Shown piece by piece: positions 50,201 through 62,574 of a stretch of 64,000 bases of DNA. The notes beneath the pieces are model-generated. The model did not search any database, was not told the DNA's origin, and was given only the letters and a program-made list of their open reading frames with translations. The position numbers and the translations under genes were made by a program. How positions within the stretch are numbered: the stretch's first letter is position 1; each line of letters begins with the position of its first letter. Origin of the DNA: Poecilobothrus nobilitatus (taxonomy: Eukaryota > Arthropoda > Insecta > Diptera > Dolichopodidae); NCBI GenBank assembly GCA_947095535.1, contig OX352774.1, forward strand, positions 214,136,965-214,200,964, given 5' to 3'.

Positions 50201-53200
50201 AGTTATGTTTGTTTATATTATGTTAATTTGTAAACGTCAAAAATAATTTCTTTGTTCCTTTTGCCTTTTTTGACAGGTTTAACACACGGCATATATTTGG
50301 GGAAAACTTATTTTTTGTTTTGTAATAGATTAGTTTAGTTTCCAGATAAAAAATAAATTTGAATTATTAAATTAAAATATAAATATATCTATGTATCCGA
50401 TTTTTTGCAAAAAAAAAATCAAAACTTACCCTACCTTTATAATTTATTTTCAAAACGATAAATTTCCACTTAATCCTTTAAATGAGCAAACAATTCATTG
50501 CATTTTGATTGCTTTTAATTTAATATTTTTATTTTAAACACAGTTTGAAGTTTATAATAATAAAATGAGTTAAAACTTTACAAATATAATTTAAAATTTT
50601 CGATAAATTTTTATTAAAACAATTAAATATTAAAAAATAAAAAATTGTTTATAGTTTAGTTTAGTTTATTTCCAGATTGAATTATATGTTGACAACCTTT
50701 TGTTTACTATTTACAGAGATTAGGCTTATATGCCTTTACAACTATACGATTTATATGTATACATTTCGGTTTGTATTAATTTATTTAAAATAACCAAAAA
50801 TTATTTATCGTGTGTTTTGAATCATAGAAAATACAACGTTTTAAGTACCGATTACTGCTAAGTTTTCCTTGCATTTGCAATCATACCCCCCAAATATCTC
50901 TTTTTTTTTTTTTGCTCGCATGAATAAAACTTAAACTTATTTTTATAAGCGTTATACATAAACTTTACTTCCTTGGGAAAACTCATAAAATATTGTTTTT
51001 CTTTTTTATTATAACAAAATTGAGAATGAAAACAAAAATTAAATTAAAGAAATAACATTTTGACTTTAGAGTTACCAGTCTACAATTTATATTTAAAATG
51101 AAGATGTCAATAACACTAAACATAGCAAAACGGTCATTACAAAACTTTTAAAATTATGATTTTTTTATTTATATGAAAAAAAAAATAAACTTTTAAAACA
51201 TAAATAAATAAAATAAAATTGACCAAAAACAAAAGTCACAACAGATATTTTAAATGCATTATTTTTAAGAAATAAAATGAAAAATAATTTAAAAGAAAAA
51301 CCAAGATAAAACTTTTGGAGAATTTTTAGTTTTAAACACAAACAACAATATATGTAATTTTCTAAAATTCTCCAAAATTGTTTTTTTTTTTAACAGTAAT
51401 AACAGTAATATTAAATTTTATGATAAAATTAAAATAATACATATACCAAAAATGTTTTTTTTTTTTTAATTGTTTTATTTTTATTTTATTTACAATAATT
51501 TAATTTTTAAAATATTACATTAAATAATGATATATATAATTATAGTTTAATTTTTTAATTATTTTAAACATTTAAAATAATTAAATAAAAATGGATATTT
51601 ATTAATTTTTTTACTCTGGAGACATTTCTATTTATTGAGAATAAGTTTATTTGTTAAAATATCCTTACATCCTTTTTTTACTTATCATTTTTTTTTTTTT
51701 CATCCAAAAAAAAAAAGGACAAAATAAATATATATATATATTCATATAAAAAAGAATTTAAGAAAAAAAAAAGTTAAAATAAAGAAAAAAAAAAAATGTG
51801 ATGTTATTAAGTGCAAATAAATTCAAAGAAAAAAAAAAAATTAAAAACTTAAATTCGTAAAATTTCAATTTTGTAATATCATATTGTTTGTTTTTTTTTT
51901 TATTTTAATTAACTTTACTTATTCATATTACATACTTTGGTTAATTTTTTTTTTTTTAATAAAAAATTTTTAAATTTAAAAAAAAAAAATTCAAAAAAAT
52001 AAAACAAAAAAAAGAAAATTAAAGAATTAAAAAAAAAATAAAAAAATTAGTCTTTAGTTAGGAATTTTTTAAAAAATTTTTAGACAGATATTAAAAAATT
52101 AAGAAAATAATATTAAATAAAAATATTAACTCAAAATAAAAAATTATTTTGTTATTTTTTAACTTTAGATAATTTTTATTTTTATTATTAAGAAATTAAA
52201 TTAAATTAAGTTGTAATTTTTGTAGTTTATATTTTTATGTTTAATATAAAAAAAAAAAAAAAAAAATATTAATAATTTTAAAATATTTCTTGGCATTATT
52301 TTATATTTATCTACATTTAAATTAAAAAAAAAATTATGTAATTTCGTTTGACACCAAAATTAATTAATTCGTTCCAATTTTAATTTTACGTTACGTTCTG
52401 ACAGGATTATTTTTACACTCAATTGATAATTAAGATATCCCACAAAAAAAAGAAGCCCTCCTATATTCAATCAGTAATGATAATTTGATGAATGATGATC
52501 AATACCTACAAATGTTTATGATTTAGATCTAAATTAACCTATTAATGCCTTCATATTTCAAAACTAAACAAGAATAAACAAACTAAACATAAACAAGACA
52601 CAAGCGTAATATTTTTAATAAATGATATGTTAACTGGCAGCAACATCGTGAGTACCACTTCTCTAATATTTTGCCTATTGTTAAGTAGGTAATAGGCATC
52701 ACTTTTTAAGGTCTAATAACTTAATAATCTTAAGGTCTAATAACTTAAAAACCAATAAAATACATACATATGTACATATATGTACCTAAAAAATTTGTGT
52801 GTCGCATGTATACTGAATCCGCGTATTTACACTGGTTGCATTATTCATTTGCAATGTAACCTTTTCTTTTTCTATCCGACTTCCTCGCTTCTCCCAAAAA
52901 AAAAATTTCAAAACGAAAAAAAACGACGAAAATACGTAAAATTTCGAAAATCTTTATTCAATTTTGTTAACCAAAATTTAGATGCTTTAGCTGTTGCAAG
53001 TCACCAATGCATGTAAAGCAACAATAAAAAATTTTATCAGGTCAAAAAAATAAGTTATAATATTATTAACGCACACATAAAGTTGTAACTACAAAATACA
53101 ACTTAATGTAAACGTGACAGTTTTGAAAATACAGAAATGTTAACAAGTGTAAACAGGGCCTATATTTACATTCACAATTATGAACGCTCTTTATACGCAC

Positions 53201-53493
53201 CCAACTTTGAAAGTAGAGTTAAAATACATATGTATATTAAATTGTACAAAAGTATCCACAAAAAATGCAGTCATTTTACAGTCTTGGATAAGTTTTTTTT
53301 TTTTTTTTCAAATATTTTTAAAATAATTTTCAACTCAATTTACAATATTGAAGTGAAAATTAGTAAAATTAATATCTTATTTTACTTAATTTTTTCTCTC
53401 AAACTCAAATTTCATTGTGAACACTCTTTTGCAGGCTGCGTAAAGACTTCGTATAGAGAGCAAAATGTACACCTAGCGTTAATAGCATTAATT
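47271..53493. other. 3' UTR and downstream AT-rich non-coding DNA
   Basis: This begins with the 3' UTR of the long protease form: (AAT)n near 47310-47365, and AATAAA-like signals too frequent to choose between. Beyond about 48 kb it is A/T homopolymer-rich with no supported gene. The segment 52780-53000 has unusual CpG-containing sequence (CCGACTTCCTCGCTTCTCC; AACGACGAAAATACG) but its frame (52780-53016) resembles nothing known. Confidence 0.5.
52707..52748. repeat. Short tandem repeat, about 23 bp period
   Basis: TTAAGGTCTAATAACTTAA is repeated directly with a four-base spacer. A local duplication. Confidence 0.7.
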
Positions 53494-53954
53494 GTACACC
53501 TAGTATTTCAACTGCATATGGGTAAATACTTTACGTTTTGTTGATTGTTTTCAAAATTCTTCAGGAGTAATCACCTAGTATAAAATCAACAAATAAATAA
53601 CTACATATGTATGAATGTACATATGTAGTTTGAATTAATAAAAATTCATAAGTGAGCCAAAAATAGATAGCTCTAATAAATCTATTAATTTTTAATGCTG
53701 TCAATTTTAATTAAAGTCAGGTACACCTAGTAGTTCAACTGCATATGGGTAAATACTTTACGTTTTGTTGATTGTTTTCAAAATTCTTCAGGAGTAATCA
53801 CCTAGTATAAAATCAACAAAAAAATAACTATATATGTATGTATGTACATATGTAGTTTGAATTAATAAAAATTCATAAGTGCGCAAAAAATAGCTCTAAT
53901 AAATCTATTAATTGTATTATTAATTTTTAATGCTGTCAATTTTAATTAAAGTCA
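53494..53954. repeat. Tandem duplication, two units of about 227 and 234 bp
   Basis: Unit 1 (53494-53720) and unit 2 (53721-53954) both start GTACACCTAGTA and share GCATATGGGTAAATACTTTA, ACCTAGTATAAAATCAAC and ATGTACATATGTAGTTTG, ending TTAATTAAAGTCA. They differ by a few substitutions and small indels, for example an extra ATTGTATTATTA in unit 2. They are head-to-tail with no spacer. A truncated GTACACCTAG also precedes unit 1 at 53467. There is no gene inside. Confidence 0.9.
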
Positions 53955-56900
53955 TTAAATACATCCTTTTAAAGTAAACCTACAATTTAAAATGTTGATG
54001 TTAAAATGTCAAAACTTTAATCCAATCATTACTTATCATTTACCAATTTAAATTTTAAAATACAAAGCATCACATAATTTATTTATTTTAAAGTCATGTG
54101 AAAATTTCTAATGGACATTAATTTAAAATTAGAACAAAAATAATAAATATCAATAATAAAATTAGAACAAAAATAATAAATGTCAAAAAAAAAAAATTGA
54201 CAATATTTTCTGTCAGTGGAATAAAATTTATATATATGCATGATGCATGTATGTAAATTAAAAATTGGAAATGAAAACATTCAAACGAAATTTCAAATTT
54301 TATAAAATGTTTAAATGAATAACAAAAAAATATACATACATATATATATATATATATACATATATAAATAACAAAAAAATAAAAAATACATTTATTTTTT
54401 TAAATGCAGCCAAATAAATAATTTATTTTAGGTAATTTTTAATATTATTAAATTATAAAAATTATTTTAAATACTTTTTTTTTAAGGCATTAATTTCATA
54501 CATATATGAAATAAACTAATAATAAATTGTCTGAAATTATTTATTTTTAAATTCAAATTAAGAAATAAAATTAAACAAAAAAGGTAATTAAAATAGCAAA
54601 AAAATCAAATTTCAAGAAAAATTAAAATCAAAAAAAATAAACTTTAATAATATAGGAATATTTATATACATATACAAAAAAAAAAGAAAAAATTAAATAC
54701 AAATTCTCTAACAATTTTCATATAAAAATTTGGACGCAGTTAGAGCGTTTCCAAAAGTATCGCAGTAATATTTGATACTCATACTTGATATTTTACTTTT
54801 GCGAAAATATTTGAAGATATTAATGTTATTATATATTTAACTTATCCTAGATCTGTTTGACATATGAAAAGTTTTTAAAACTTTAAAAAGTATTTAAAAC
54901 TTTTCTGTTTTTAGTGCAAAAACTTTTTATTTTTTGACAGTTAAAGAAAGAAAATTGTGATGTCATGCTGACTTTGCATTTCCTTTTATATTACAGTTTT
55001 TAAAAGTAAAATTTCTTATTTTTAAAAATAATGGAAAGTATAAAAAGTTGTTGTTGGTTAATTGATGTCAAAAATATTTAATTGTTATTGAAAGGTTAAG
55101 GTCTGTTCACGTAGAAAAAATTTACAAAAATTTTCAAAAATTTATGTAAATTTTCGCAAAAAAAGCGCTCGCGTACCGAAAGAATTTAAGTTTTATTTAA
55201 AAAAAAACTCAAAAGAAAAAGAAAAAATGAGGAAAAGATAGACGGTTCTCTTTCTAAAATTTTTATAAATATTTGCTGACGTTTATTTTTTGTTGTTGGT
55301 ATTTTTTTTATTGTCATTAGCAGCATAGATATATTAACTAATAGATAGGCAGGGAAGAAAATATTTTCAGCCCATTTTGAGAAACAGCTGAGTGAACCGT
55401 GCTTATGTATTGTTTTAGTTTCGTCAATAATAGGTTCCTAAAATGAGAAATAATTTCATTTCTAATTTTTAAAAGAATTTTATCACTTATTTTGTTACTT
55501 TACAAGTAGTTAAAATTTTGAATAACCTTAATTAAATTAAATTTTATTTTTAAAAACAAAAAATATTAATTATTAAGTAAAATAAAAACTTAAAATCTCT
55601 GAATGAAACTGGTTATAAAAAACTGCTTTACATTATTTTAATAAATATAAACAGCTGAGTGAACAAAATGTATACATATTATAAAATGCATATGTATTTT
55701 TTTGACAGAATACCTTAAGATAGGAAAACACATAAGAAGAAAAGAAACGACTATACCTAACTTCCCATCTATTAGTTAATATATCTATTTTTTTAACTGT
55801 TTTAAAAAGTTTTAGTTTTTGCTGTTTGTTAAAATCAAGCTTAAAAAGTTTTACGATTTTGTCGAAAAGTTTTAAGTTTTTTCTTTCTTTTTGTCTGACG
55901 GCACATTTCACTTTTTTTTACAGTTCTGACAAGTTTCACTCTTAAAATCTTAGTCCAATACAAATATCTACAGTCTCTCTTCAAATATTTTTTTTGCAAA
56001 TAAAGTTTGAATTTCAAGTTTCGTTCAAGGTGGCGCTCTTTCATTTATTGCGAATTTTATTTGTCTTATTTTTTTATTTTGCTTTGGATCTTTTAAATAT
56101 TCACCAAGCTGAATTTGATCATTTGAATTGTCAACAGAAAATTTAAAATCTGAAAATTTTAATATATGTATTACTAAAATTTTTTTGTTTCAATTTATTA
56201 ATTTTCTCCTTTTTTTTTTTACCTTTGATTTCTGTAAGAACTCATTGTTTTAAAAAAAATATATATATAAATATTGAAAATATTGATTTCATTAATTTAA
56301 GGATAATTAATGTTTTTCTTTTTTTTTGTATAAAAATAAAAAATTAATTGATAAAAAAAAAAAAAAGTTTTATATTTAAAAAATGGAAAAATTTAATTAA
56401 ATAAGCTAAAAAAATAATATATAATTAATAAAAATTCGTTTAATTTTTTTTTAAATAGTATTATAAATGTAAATAAAATTGATTTGAAAATTATTAAAAA
56501 AAAAGAAATTTTTATGTATAATTTTTTTTCTTTTCTTTAAATTTTATTATTGTTTGTTTTTTTTATTTATATTTTTTGTTCCTTTTTTCAGTTTTATTTT
56601 TATAATTTAATATTTAAATCGCTTTTCATCTAGAGTCTATAAAGTCTTTCACAAATATTGAGATCTGCATTTAACATTAAAAACAAAAACATTATAAAAA
56701 GTAAAAAACAAAAAAAAATAATTTAATTCACTGCCAATATTTTTTTTTTAATTTAAAAAATCTGCATTTAAAATTAATATTTATTGTTTCTTTTCATTGA
56801 ATAAAACGTGAAGTCATACGGAAACGGGAAAAGATATAATTTAATATGACCATGTCAGAAATTTTTTAAATATTAAAAATTAAATTATTTTTAATATTAC

Positions 56901-57291
56901 AATTTCATACACATATTTTTCTTAAATGAAAATGATTCCATTAAATTTGTTCCTGTAAGGATTATTATAATATAATTTTTTTTGAATTATAATTGAAATC
57001 GAAAATGGTATTTGAACATGCATCAAGCCATTACTTTATTATAGATTGTCTGCGTTTAAAATTATACTGCAAAAGCAACTGATTCGCAAATGACATTTTC
57101 GATTTCAGGTTGAAATAACCTTTAGATATTTTCTAAACTATACTGAAGGCAAAATCTACAATACGTATAGTAATAGGGGGAACACATTTTGTAGATTTAC
57201 TACTTCAAAATGTCGCAGTGTTACTTATACCTACCCCTTATCAAATCTTTTAAAAATATTCCAAAAAAAAGGACAAAATATGAGTGTCAAA
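53955..57291. other. AT-rich non-coding stretch with small repeats
   Basis: No supported gene. It contains a ~33 bp tandem doubling around AATTAGAACAAAAATAATAAAT (54126-54181), a (TA)n run near 54340-54358, an imperfect hairpin of GAAAAGTTTTTAAAAC type at 54867-54905, and an inverted pair at 55325-55358/55761-55788. Open frames at 55633-56044 are Lys/Phe-rich and unconvincing. Confidence 0.5.
55325..55788. repeat. Spaced inverted repeat with an internal direct repeat
   Basis: CATAGATATATTAACTAATAG (from 55325, with AGATATATTAACTAATAGAT at 55327-55346) is mirrored by ATCTATTAGTTAATATATCT at 55767-55786. The outer GGGAAG/CTTCCC also pairs after a five-base gap. Between the arms ACAGCTGAGTGAAC occurs twice in direct orientation (55384 and 55651). 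It may be a degraded mobile element. No target duplication is visible. Confidence 0.4.
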
Positions 57292-57931
57292 GGGCCTTTC
57301 CACACGAGTAGTGTCCTCTTTCGTCATTTTTTACTTTTACCTTCGTTTCATACCCTCTTGCCTATAAACTAAATTTGTGGTGGGGATTTTTAGGAGTAAT
57401 TTTTTAAACCAAAATTTTAGAGTTTAAAAATTTAGTCCACTAACACAAACAAAAACTCAAATAAAAATTTTTATGAGGGTCAACAAAATTTTATGTGTAC
57501 ATACGTTTCATTCTCGTTTGGAAAATTAAAGAAAAAAGTTTTTGAAACGGTCGCAGCAAATTTTTAAAAAAGTAAAGTGATTTTTGATCTTTCACTTGAT
57601 GAAATTATTAAAATATATTCTATTGACAAAAAGAAATTATGTGCACAGTACAGTTTATTCTATTTCTAGGTACATACATATATAATATATATTATTTAAA
57701 AATTACAGGCAAAAAAATCTTATGTTACTTAAATACAAAAAAAATTTATTTGTTTTATGCGTGCTTTTTTTTTATATTTATTATCTACCTCTCGCAACAA
57801 ATTTTGTTTTAAAATGAAATATTTACACACACATATAAAAGTAACGACTATCGAGAGGAACAGTGTGGAAATAAAAAAAAGAGGAAAGTAGTCACGAAAC
57901 GAAAGATGACACTACTCGTGTAGAAAGGCCC
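57292..57931 (+). mobile_element. 640 bp inverted-terminus element, copy 1
   Basis: The copy begins GGGCCTTTCCACACGAGTAG and ends with the inverse (ACTACTCGTGTAGAAAGGCC), an inverted terminal match of about 33 bases continuing through GTGTC.TCTTTCGT. The flanks read CAAAG on the left and CAAAC on the right, a probable 4-5 bp target duplication. The interior is non-coding, with unusual CG-bearing blocks (GGTCGCAGCAAATTTTT; GTAACGACTATCGAGAGG). A near-identical copy sits in reverse at 60130-60776. Non-autonomous DNA transposon; superfamily uncertain. Confidence 0.85.
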
Positions 57932-59028
57932 AAACACTTGCAAACAGATCATTTTGTAATTATAAAGTTTTTAAATGAACTAAATGATATATTATTAGAA
58001 GAGAATCTCAAATTTAATTTAAATTTTTTTACATTAACATCTAAAATAAAAATTTTTTTTTACTATCCAATGAATAAGAACAATTTAATTTTTATTCTAA
58101 TCAATTTTGTAAATTACCTTTAATCATATTCACCCTGTACTATATATATTTTTTTTTATTTTGTCAGATTTTATTTTAAACAAAATTTATATATAATTTC
58201 TATTTTAATTAATTAAATAAAGTTTATTTGTGTTTTTTTGTTTTTTTTTGATTTTGTGTTCATTACTGTGCCAAAATTTTTTATTAAAAATTTCTTAATT
58301 ATATCATTTAAATGAAATTTTATTTTAAATTAAACTTACAAAAAAAAAATTATATAATTTTTTTGTTTAAAATGATCAGTTTATTTTGGTTTTGCTTTTG
58401 TTTTTTTGTGCCTTTAATTTAATTGCAAACGTATCAAAATGATAAGTTCAAAATTTAATTTAACATTAAACTTTTCAATAGCACTGACAACAGCAAATAA
58501 TATGGTTATCAAACAGGATAAATATTTTTTTTAACTAAAAAAAACTAAAAAATATCACACATTTTTAAATAAAAAAAAATACCTAAATACCAAAATTTAT
58601 TAATATAATTTCGATTTTCTCTAAAAATTTTAATTATTTTTGTTTTGTTTTTAATTTACTAAAAAACAAAAAAAAAAAAAAGAAAAGTAAAAAATGTTTA
58701 AAAAAAGGATATACATATACATACATATGTATATTATATAAAAAAATAAAAAAATTTGTAAATTTTGTAAATAAAATGGCTAAAAATATGTAATGAAAGA
58801 AAAACAAAACCAATGGAAAGCTTTTAAAAGCAATTTTTATTTCTTTTTATCAAATATTCATTACAAGAAAACTTGTGACAAAAAAAATCTGTTACATAAA
58901 AAAAAAAAACAAATATTATTTAATTTTCTATAATTTTGAATTATTAACATTAAAAAAAAAGGCAACCAAGACTTGGGAACGTATCATAAATCCAGAACAT
59001 CAAGAATATTATGTGATAAAAATTATAG
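57932..59028. other. AT-rich non-coding spacer
   Basis: I see no gene. A lone inverted mariner-like terminus ATTCACCCTGTA is at 58127-58138. The rest is A/T tracts. Confidence 0.5.
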
Positions 59029-59829
59029 AGTTATGGCGCCAGTTATAGCTATCATTGAAATGCTTCCGGAAAAAACGTTTCATTGAAAACTTATTCTTTT
59101 TTCCGTACAGTTAAATTATTTGTCAAATGGCAAATGACAATATTAAAGGCAAAATAAAAATAAATGTAAATTAAATTTAAATTGTTGTTAGCGTTATTTC
59201 GATATTTGCAAAATTATTTTAATTTATATTTTATTATTTTAATTTATTTAATTATTATTGGTAAAAAATAGTACTAATATAGAATAAAAAAAGATTTTTT
59301 TATTTAATAATGACATTGGCTGAATTGAGAAGAATAAAAAAGTATAAATTTTCTAGAATTAATTTTTTTTTTTAACTTTTTTTGAAATTTCCATATTAAA
59401 TCAAAAAATTTAAACAAAATTTCCATTTTAAACAAAATAATAAAAAAGCAAATTTTAAGTCTAAACTCATTAAAATACAAAACCAATAACCATAATAAAA
59501 TATATCAAGAATTGCATCAAAATATTTTTCAATGACAAACTGAAATGGGAAGAAATGAAACATATGTCATTGGAACAATTTTGTTTCATTAGCAAAATTA
59601 CTGAACAGCTGTTCAAGAAAATAATTACCAATCCGGAAAATCATAAAATTCATTTTATTTTTAAATTATTTAATTTATTTGAAAATTCGTAGTAGAATTT
59701 ATTCTTTAGAAATTATTTAATCATTAAATCAACACTTTTGTTAAATTTTATATGCCTTTGCTGCAAAAAAAATTGAAAATAAACGTTGTCCGGAAGTATT
59801 TCAATGATAGCTATAACTGGCGCCTAAGC
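59029..59829. mobile_element. 801 bp inverted-terminus element, 8 bp target duplication
   Basis: GGCGCCAGTTATAGCTATCA at 59035 is mirrored at the other end by TGATAGCTATAACTGGCGCC (to 59824). The pairing continues inward through TTGAAATgCTTCCGG against CCGGAAGtATTTCAA. The octamer AATTATAG lies at 59021-59028 and again at 59830-59837, fitting an 8 bp target duplication as made by hAT- or P-type transposases. The interior is AT-rich with no transposase frame; the minus-strand frame at 59304-59486 is low-complexity. Confidence 0.75.
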
Positions 59830-60129
59830 AATTATAGATTATATCAAGTTAACAAACGTTAAAAATATGAGTTCTAAAGTTAATATCAGGAAATCCTGTT
59901 TTTCTACACCCAAATGCGCAAAAATCCCTAATTTCTAAAGTTCAAAAGAAAAAAACCAAGTGTACGAATGACGAATAATTTTGACATCCATATTAGGCAA
60001 AATAAACCTGGTGGAATAATTTGTAATTATTTATTTTCAATTTATTTGTTTGAAATGTCAATTCTTATTATACAGAAAAATGGTAATATCTACATCAAAG
60101 AAACTACTAAAGTTAAATTACTTTGCAAT

Positions 60130-60776
60130 GGGCCTTTCTACACGAGTAGTGTCCTCTTCCGTTTCGTGACTACTTTCCTCTTTTTTTTATTTCCACACTG
60201 TTCCTCTCGATAGTCGTTACTTTTATATGTGTGTGTAAATATTTCATTTTAAAACAAAATTTGTTGCGAGAGGTAGATAATAAATATAAAAAAAAAGCAC
60301 GCATAAAACAAATAAATTTTTTTTTGTATTTAAGTAACATAAGATTTTTTTGCCTGTAATTTTTAAATAATATATGTATATTATATATGTATGTACCTAG
60401 AAATAGAATAAACTCTGTACTGTGCACATAATTTCTTTTTGTCAATAAAATATATTTTAATAATTTCATTAAGTGAAAGATCAAAAATCACTTTACTTTT
60501 TTAAAAATTTGCTGCGACCGTTTCAAAAACTTTTTTCTTTAATTTTCCAAACGAGAATGAAACGTATGTACACATAAAATTTTTTTGACCCTCATAAAAA
60601 TTTTTATTTGAGTTTTTGTTTGTGTTAGTGGACTAAATTTTTAAACTCTAAAATTTTGGTTTAAAAAATTACTCCTAAAAATCCCCACCACAAATTTAGT
60701 TTATAGGCAAGAGGGTATGAAACGAAGGTAAAAGTAAAAAATGACGAAAGAGGACACTACTCGTGTGGAAAGGCCC
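60130..60776 (-). mobile_element. 640 bp inverted-terminus element, copy 2
   Basis: Reverse-complement copy of the element at 57292-57931, matching over its full length with few differences. It starts GGGCCTTTCTACACGAGTAG and ends GTGTGGAAAGGCCC. It is flanked by CAATG on the left (60126-60130) and CAATG on the right (60775-60779), an exact 5 bp target duplication if the terminal G/C belongs to the target. The TA-rich tract near 60370-60395 is the main length-variable part. Confidence 0.85.
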
Positions 60777-62574
60777 AATGAATGTGATTTGATTAAAATA
60801 GTAATATTGTATTATACTTGTATGATAATAATTTTTTGATACAAAAGTTAACGAAGAATTCGTATACAGTTCTCTTAAATAAAGAGAAAGAAAAAAAATT
60901 TATAAACGATTATGAATATTACTTAGATTTACATAAATAAATCAGAGATTTATAAATGGAACCGATCAAATCGAAAAAAAATTAAAAACATTTGTACTAA
61001 GTACTCTTAGTCCTAAGTAAAAAGTCCGAAAAGATTAAAATAAAAAATTAAGAGGATGAAATTAAACAAAATCTTAATAAAATAATGATGATACAATATT
61101 TCTTTAAGGAAGTTAAGAATTCTGATTTATGATACAAAACCAATTCATCAAAAAAAAAACAAAAAAAAAATCAAAAAAACAAAAAAAATGTTAAAAGTAA
61201 TCATCCATTTTTATTAAAAATTTTTTTTTTAAATTATACCAAAATACATTTAAAAAAAAATTAATAGATTATAAAAATATGCATAATAGTTATAAATTTT
61301 TATTTTTAATATGTAAGTATTATGTAAATCAGGACTTTATATACATATAGATAGCATCTCTATTATTTCATTCTTATTATAAATTTTAAAAAGAAAAGAA
61401 GATTGCGCTTTTAAAGTGTATTAGATAATATAAATTGCTATGAGTAGTTCAATATAAGATGAAAAATTGAAAATCGTTAAGAAAATTAAATTCCAGTGAA
61501 GAAAATCCATATAAGAAAAAAAAACAGTAACTAGTATTGGAGCCCCACATCCACAACAATATACTTTTTAAAGTATGATAATTATGAAGCTGCTGAAAAT
61601 ATTAAGTAAATATATATGTACGTATATATGTAGGTAGAACTATGTAATATGTAATAAATCGACTTAAAATATTTATACGATTACACTAATAACATAAATT
61701 TTGATTTAAATCTAATAAATTTATGTTAATAAAAATCGAACAACTTCAAATTTAAAGAATGCATTTTACTTTTTATACTGCCAAAAAAAAAACAAAAACA
61801 AATTTCGAAAAAAGCTGAATTTAAGCTCAATTTTTAACTAGATAACCCATCTATTTCTTTCTATCTCTTTCTAATTAAGATATTTCTATTTTTTCTTATA
61901 TTTTTTTTAATTATGTTTAGTTTTTAATGTTTTATTTAATTTAAAAAAAAGTCCTGAATTTACATTAAAATAAAAATCCTGTAAATATAATCAAAACAAT
62001 TTATTTTAATCAAAAAAGAAAAAAACAAAAAAGGAAAAAAAAATTGACAAATATTTTTGAATTAAAATATTAAATAATAATAAAAAAAAAAAATATTTAA
62101 AAGTAAACTAAAAAAAAAAAGAAAAAAAAATATTAATAATTAAATTAATGATGTAAAGATTGTATATGATGTAAGTGTATAGATTTCTAAATAAAAAAAA
62201 AATAATATAATAATAATAATAAAGAAAAAAAAAAATTTATAAACAGAAATAAAATATGGATTTTAGTTATTCTGACAACAGTCAGTTGCTGTTAAAGGTA
62301 AAAACGAAAAGAGACGAAAGAAGAGAGAAAATTAAACGTTTAGAACATAAAAAAAAAGCTATAAAAAATATGTATGTACATATGATATAATACTTGGGTA
62401 TGCTTGGTACTTTGACCTTAAATGCTCGAAAACTGTAATCTATGAAATAAGAAGTTAAATTATATAACCTGAAGAGGGACCTGTGAATAATAAAACCTTA
62501 ACGTTATATTAAATAATAATACCTGATAATGTCTTATATAATTCTAATTATATACATACATATATTTTGGTACA
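60777..62574. other. AT-rich non-coding stretch
   Basis: I see no gene or structured repeat here beyond A/T homopolymers and TA tracts. Confidence 0.5.
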
